The position numbers were made by a program, and so were the translations under genes. Source: Sphaerolaimus hirsutus (taxonomy: Eukaryota; Nematoda; Chromadorea; Monhysterida; Sphaerolaimidae). From it: 64,000 nucleotides of DNA. Below the pieces are notes generated by a model that saw nothing but the letters and a program-made list of their open reading frames with translations, was not told where the DNA came from and made no database searches. Below are positions 60,101 to 64,000 of the stretch, piece after piece. The first letter of the stretch is position 1. Every line of letters begins with the position of its first letter. Where the stretch lies: positions 186,001-250,000 of the forward strand of contig OZ038454.1 in the NCBI GenBank assembly GCA_964036195.1. Direction: 5' to 3'.

Positions 60101-62351
60101 GAGAATGAAAAGTAAAGAGTAAAGTAAAAAGTAAAGTAAAAATGGAAAAGGAGAGTAAAAAATAAAAAATAGACTAAAAAGTAGAGTAAAAAGGGATAAA
60201 CTGAAAACAACGATAAAACTTAAAAAAAATAAAAACAGGAAAAATCATGATCACATCTAAACTTGTCATAAATCTGTCGCAGAAGCGCGACACTTTGCGG
60301 TTCGGACATGATGTCCGCGTACGGCCATTTTCGAAACGGCGATTTTTACCGCAATTTTTTATATAGCGATTTTTTATACGTCATTTTTTTTCTTTTTGAG
60401 CAATATTTTTGAATACATCTGTTTTGAATACGTCTGCGACCCAACTGGAAAATCGGTTGATTCTACTCAAATTCCTCGGAATCCCCATTGGAAACTAAAC
60501 TAATATCTAGATCCGAATTTATTTTTTTAATTTTAATTTTATTTAACGTTATTTTAAATCCCTTATCCCTTTACTCTACTTTTCACTTTACTTTTTATTT
60601 TTTACTCTCCTGTTTACTTTACTCTTTATTTTTTACTCTCCTTTTCACTTTTTACATTACTTTTTACTCTACTTTTTACTTTTTACTCTCCTTTTCAATT
60701 TTTACTCTACTCTTTAGGTACTTGCCATTTGTCATTTTACTCTACTCTCCAATTTTGACTCTCTTCTTTTTACTTGCGGAACTGGCCCCTGTAGTGAGTA
60801 ACGATGGCAAACCCTCCAAAAAAAGTATTTAAATTTTTAAGTGTTTTTTTCCAAAATGAATTTTTGAATTTTCGAATTTGTCCTGACATTTATTTTCAAA
60901 TTTCGAATTCAATTTTCAAATCTTTTTTGGCAATTTTCGAATTTTTTGGGCTATTTTTCGAATTTTTTCAAATAATTTTGGAATTTTTTGGAAAAATATT
61001 GGATCTGAAGCTTTAAACGCAGAATTGGGACTGTTTTGGAAGTGGGTGACACACTGAGTGTACTCAGTGCATACAGTGCTAACTTCACAAGATACGGGTA
61101 CTTCTCAAACCAATACTCGAAACCACTCTTATACTCCAGCGACATTACACCTTACAATGAAATCTACCATACCCCATCTGAATAAAAGGACAAACATTAC
61201 TTTTTTATATTATATTTATCAAATTGCTTTGATAAATATGATGAATTTTTTTATAATTTTGGTTATTTTATTCAGATGGGACATGGTAGATTTCAATGTA
61301 AGGTGTTATGTGGCTGGAGTATATCTTTGATCACATCTCTTTTACTTATGAATATGTGCAGTCCCAGACACCTGTAAAATGCTCTGTGAAATGTCAAGTG
61401 TTATGCACATTGTCTAAAGTCATGGAAATGCTGTGGAAAATTTCAAATATGTTAGCCATTTTCAAGGGCATTTTCATAACTTTTGACACTTGCAAGACAT
61501 TTCACATTATACATTTCAACGTTTTTGGACGTTTTTTTGTTTTGTTTCGCTTTTTCATACGCACCGCGTATCATTTGTCATTTTATTTTGCACGTTGAAC
61601 CTATGAGTGCATTTTTTTGCCTTGAATTCCCTAAAAAATTCGAAAAGTATTTTAGAATTTTTGACTTTTCGAATTTTTTGAAAAATAAATCGATTTTAAG
61701 TGTTTTTTCTAGGGGTGAAATAAAAATTCGAAAATTCCGAAAAAATTCGAAAATGTTTTCGAATTTTCGAATCTTTTTTTGCCATCGTTAGTAGTGAGTC
61801 GCTGTGGCTTCCCCCATTCATGCGGCGTAGGGGGGTTACAACTAACTACAACCTCATTTTCGGCATTCTATTCGAATAGGAGTTAGGGCGCCCGCAGTGA
61901 ATTCAAGAATAGGGTGCCGGGTCTGGCTTTTACTGGAACTAGAGCTTTTATGTGGTGCTTTTTTCCTTGGAAAATGTAAAATCGAGTACTTTTTTCCTTG
62001 AAAAATGTAAAAGCGAGTACTTTTCTTCTCAGGATATGTAGAGTAAATGTAACTAATTATATTTTAACAATTAGTTACGGGATGGTGGAAGTGTCAATCA
62101 GCGTTCGCATCGTCATTCAGTTTTTGAACGAGTTTTAAAATTGGAACCATGAAAACTAGCTTGTGTGGCCTACACGGCACGTTTTGATTTCAAAATTTCA
62201 AAACTCATTTTTTCACAATGACAATTTCAGTGCGATTTGGTCAATGTGATGAGCGAAATAGACCCGAGCCAGTTGACTTATGACCAGAAATTGGCTTATT
62301 ATATCAGGGAATTTGCGTACACTACGTCTGGCGCCAAATTTAATTTACCCG
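53999..62351 (+). CDS. DEG/ENaC-family channel, N-terminal exons (set 2)
   Basis: Exon 53999-54160 has a start codon and exon 62231-62351 follows in phase 0 after an 8-kb intron full of transposons. Residues match set 1: DYYGG...GYGECFTEKDVDIQ, then EIDPSQLTYDQKLAYYIREF and AYTTS. After TTS the sequence diverges (GAKFNLP) where set 1 has the His-Gly motif, and the available donor GTGATA gives phase 1 rather than phase 2. Either the gene has decayed at this point or the motif is carried differently. The rest should lie beyond 64000. Confidence 0.68.
54492..55666. mobile_element. hAT-like element, CAACGATGG family, copy C
   Basis: 1175 bp, CAACGATGG to CCATCGTTG, exact TSD TGTCCCAC (54484-54491 and 55667-55674). 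It lies in the set 2 intron and shares its central words with copies A and B. Confidence 0.92.
55675..56902. other. DEG/ENaC intron; several worn repeats, no exon
   Basis: A fragment at 55675-55830 resembles the CAGGGTGCAC palindromic family (CCATATATCCAGCTGTGG, GTCGGCGGCTGCC-like words). GAGATTTTCTGAGATT repeats occur at 56140-56290, and a worn GGGATT-type element ending CCCATTTGAACCCTA near 56650-56865. Confidence 0.45.
56911..58875. mobile_element. hAT-like element, TAGGGTGT family, copy C, carrying BEL/Pao pol sequence
   Basis: 1965 bp between TAGGGTGT and ACACCCTA with an exact TSD, ATCTGAAA (56903-56910 and 58876-58883). GGAAAACGGAAAGGTAAAA minisatellite arms (56935-57175 and 58580-58860) flank a central BEL/Pao pol fragment, which copies A and B lack. 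Confidence 0.88.
57380..58610 (+). pseudogene. Decayed BEL/Pao pol fragment (RT region)
   Basis: Recognisable in order: ITDDPYAFDDD, YYIDWP, RRFNKDPNLF, YLPHQPVITPGK, FRGPITTPLAL, NIEKAFLQIGLQD, NNIYVDNFIMSV, MREWLS and ASAYDPIGFTAPVTL. These parallel the RT of the 9842-5322 frame and BEL/Pao RT generally, including the first catalytic Asp position (here Asn, NIEKAF) and YVDN. Several in-frame stops interrupt it (for example near 57512, 57571, 57793, 57922 and 58207). No protease, RNase H or integrase was seen. It is a distinct, older lineage from the 1-12363 element. Confidence 0.85.
58884..59390. other. DEG/ENaC intron; no exon recognised
   Basis: A TATACTC-family remnant near 59005-59040 and GAGATTTTCTGAGAT repeats at about 59160-59280, paired with those near 56140-56290. 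Confidence 0.4.
59391..59562. repeat. G-run palindrome, AATCCTCGAATAAGACCC ends
   Basis: Left ATCCTCGAATAAGACCCC, right GGGGTCTTATTTGAGGAT, with GGGGGGAGTTATTCAAGG repeats between. Related ends occur near 17477-17510. Confidence 0.65.
59563..59937. other. DEG/ENaC intron; worn repeat fragments
   Basis: GGTGCCGGATGTGATTG, GGGGTATAGTAGGGGCGGG and CGGCGACCCACCC recall arms of the CAGGGTGCAC palindromic family. No exon. Confidence 0.45.
59938..60787. repeat. Foldback of GAGTAAAAA-type tandem repeats
   Basis: Left TGGGCCAGTTCTGCAAG and right CTTGCGGAACTGGCCCC are inverted. Inside, a roughly 48-bp unit with GAGTAAAACGACAAATGAC is repeated just over twice (59960-60075), and AGTAAAAAGTAGAG repeats fill both arms in opposite orientation. 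Confidence 0.7.
60800..61791. mobile_element. hAT-like element, AACGATGGC ends, diverged CAACGATGG relative
   Basis: AACGATGGCAAA to GCCATCGTTAG, exact TSD TAGTGAGT (60792-60799 and 61792-61799). The ends are GAATTTTTTCGAATTT repeats, unlike copies A-D. The centre contains a TATACTCC palindrome (61133-61325) and a GGCAGTCCC MITE fragment (about 61365-61510). Confidence 0.8.
61133..61325. repeat. TATACTCC palindromic MITE
   Basis: TATACTCCAGCGACATTACAC to the inverse ending GGCTGGAGTATA, with ATCAAATTGCTTTGATAAAT in the middle, nearly identical to the inner part of 41875-42281. Confidence 0.82.
61800..62230. other. DEG/ENaC set 2 intron end; no exon recognised
   Basis: The start still resembles the palindromic-repeat fragments at 55675 and 59640. 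The remainder is AT-rich and runs into the acceptor at 62230. Confidence 0.4.
62231..62351 (+). CDS. DEG/ENaC set 2, second exon
   Basis: Acceptor ATTTCAG, then CDLVNVMSEIDPSQL through REFAYTTS, collinear with the exon at 50025. The 3' boundary (CCCG/GTGATA) is uncertain, and reading on reaches a stop at about 62382. Confidence 0.7.
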
Positions 62352-62484
62352 GTGATACTTTTCCAGTCGGGCAGCCCGATTGATTCTGTGGATTTTCCAC
62401 TGCCAGATTTGATAACGGGTAAAGACGGGTGTGTGTGTGATCTGGAACAAGTTTAATTACAAAAGCAGGCGCTCCCGACCCGAC

Positions 62485-63946
62485 CAACGATGGGTGAGTT
62501 CTCCGGATAAAAAACACTTTCTGTATTTTGAGTTTTCCAAAAATGAATATCTGTGTTTTGAGTTTTTTTCACGAAAAAACTTGAGTTTCTGTGTTTTATT
62601 TATGTGTTTTTTTGAAAAGACTTGAGTTTTTTGGTAAAAACTCAAGTTTATTTATAAAAACTCAAGTTTTTTGTGGTAAAAACTCGAGTTGTTTTACGAA
62701 AGTTGCATTTTACAGCATTTTACTGTTGAAACAGTGGTTTTCTTATCAAATATTGGTTTTGCATATGTTTTGTCGTGTATTGGGAAATTTTCATTAGTTC
62801 ACTGGAGGTAGTTCCAAATGGGTGACCAAATACCTTTGACAGCTTGGGAGGTGAGGAGCCCTCAACTCAATTGTGTGAGCTAGCAGACCCTTGTGGACAC
62901 TCCTCAACACCAGAGTTGTTAAAAGTACTGAACTTTTTCAATAGTAAACATAAACATAAAGTATTTATTTTTTACACACAGGTGAGTACAGAAAACGTAA
63001 AGTATTTATTTTTTACTTTTACTCATGAGTAAACGTGAGTTTATTACTTTTGTCCCTGGAAGGCGTAAAAGTGGGTATTTTTGAGGAATTTTACACCAAT
63101 TTTTGCTCAAAATAACTAATTTTTCAACTTTTTCACCATCAAATTCACAAGTTAATGTGTTTTGCCTATTTTTACACTGTTTTGGATATTTTGACCCTAT
63201 TTTTAATGTATTCTCTCCTTTTGTTTCCTTTATGGATTGACAAAACCTATAAAAAGCCTGTTTAAAATGTTTTCTGTACTCGCGTACTTTCCAAAAGTAC
63301 GCGAGTAACTGAGTACCGGTATTTTTTTCTGGAGGAAACGTAAATGTATTTACGCAGTACTTGAGTATCCGTATTTTTTGAGTAAACGTAAATACGTTTT
63401 AACAACTGTGCTCAACACTTCGATCACAGTCCCTAATATTGTCGAAACCACCAGGAGATGCGGATACCATTATTTTTTGGATACCTATTTCATCATTAAA
63501 CTTGGATACTATGTACATATTTACACACTATACATACATGCATACCTTATGTACACTCGGCAGACACGATACTCTACAAACATATAGGAGTTATGTTTTC
63601 GGCTAGCAGACGGCCAGCCGAAAACTTATAAAACAACATGATGAAACATGGACCAGAGACAGGGTGTCATGCGCCATGGAAGGGTGCGGTGCGGTCCAGT
63701 CAGCCGCAGCTCACTGCCGACTGCGGTTATGACGTCATGATGCACTGTTTCCTCCGGCAAAACTCAAAAAACATTTCCATATTTTATGTGTTTCCGTGTT
63801 TATGTGTTCTCCAAAAAAGAACTCCAAAAAAGAATTTGAGTTTCCATGTTTTTCAAAATTGTTGAGTTTCCGTGTTTCTGTGTTAAACAAAAACACAGAA
63901 ACTGAATGAGTTTCCGTATTTAATATGTGTGTTTTTGCCATCGTTG
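62485..63946. mobile_element. hAT-like element, CAACGATGG family, copy D
   Basis: 1462 bp, CAACGATGG to CCATCGTTG. CTCCCGAC follows the right end (63947-63954) and also stands 5 bp before the left end (62472-62479), so a TSD with a small left-end addition is likely. AACTCAAG/GAGTTTTT arrays occur at both ends. Confidence 0.8.
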
Positions 63947-63959
63947 CTCCCGACAAACT

Positions 63960-64000
63960 ACCGTATTTCCTCGAAATACCCCCACCCTTGGGGGATATTT
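63960..64000. repeat. TA-flanked G-run MITE, cut by the window end
   Basis: TACCGTATTTCCTCG then AAATACCCCCACCC, the left end of the family at 53038-53502. Confidence 0.7.

Noticed and set aside
59940-60110. Regular repeats considered as a CRISPR-like array
   Set aside because: Simple tandem repeats without unique spacers, in an animal genome.
59818-60210. 130-codon Phe/Tyr/Leu-rich frame on the minus strand
   Set aside because: Encoded by AGTAAAAAGTAGAG tandem repeats in a foldback; composition only.

Overview
The window is animal genomic DNA. Its two recognisable host loci are metazoan gene families split into small exons with GT/AG boundaries: a clathrin interactor 1/epsinR gene (CLINT1, Drosophila lqfR) on the minus strand, and N-terminal exons of DEG/ENaC-type sodium channels on the plus strand. 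A BEL/Pao retrotransposon and dense DNA-transposon debris point to a repeat-rich invertebrate, but I cannot name the phylum from this sequence.

Layout: 1-12363 holds an almost complete env-carrying BEL/Pao retrotransposon on the minus strand. The far end of its 3' LTR lies outside the window, and the visible LTR parts differ at about 7 of 1065 positions. 12.4-21 kb is repeat debris, including a four-deep nest of elements at 16925-19807. CLINT1 runs from 32474 down to at least 21161. I place eleven exons with matching splice phases, covering the ENTH domain, a clathrin box and DF/F-type adaptor motifs; the final coding exon was not found. 32.5-49.3 kb is mostly repeats, with a solo LTR of the same BEL family and a few short unassigned coding-like blocks. 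Two DEG/ENaC 5' exon sets lie at 49620-51843 and 53999-62351. Their N-terminal exons correspond one to one, and their introns are filled with transposons.

The repeats are mainly non-autonomous DNA elements. By eye, many carry intact target-site duplications (TSDs). Several hAT-like families have exact 8-bp TSDs: ends TAGGGTGTCAA (3 copies), CAACGATGG (5 copies), CAGGGTTGG, CAGGGGTCTCC and TAGTGATGTAAAA. There is also a TA-flanked family with G-run arms, a TTA-flanked Harbinger-like element and several foldbacks. One TAGGGTGTCAA copy (56911-58875) encloses a decayed BEL/Pao pol fragment between its terminal repeats. No hAT, Harbinger or mariner transposase was recognised.

The two host loci show no functional link. 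The retrotransposon is a self-contained unit: tRNA primer site, Gag-protease-RT-RNase H in one frame, then integrase plus an envelope-like glycoprotein in the -1 frame.
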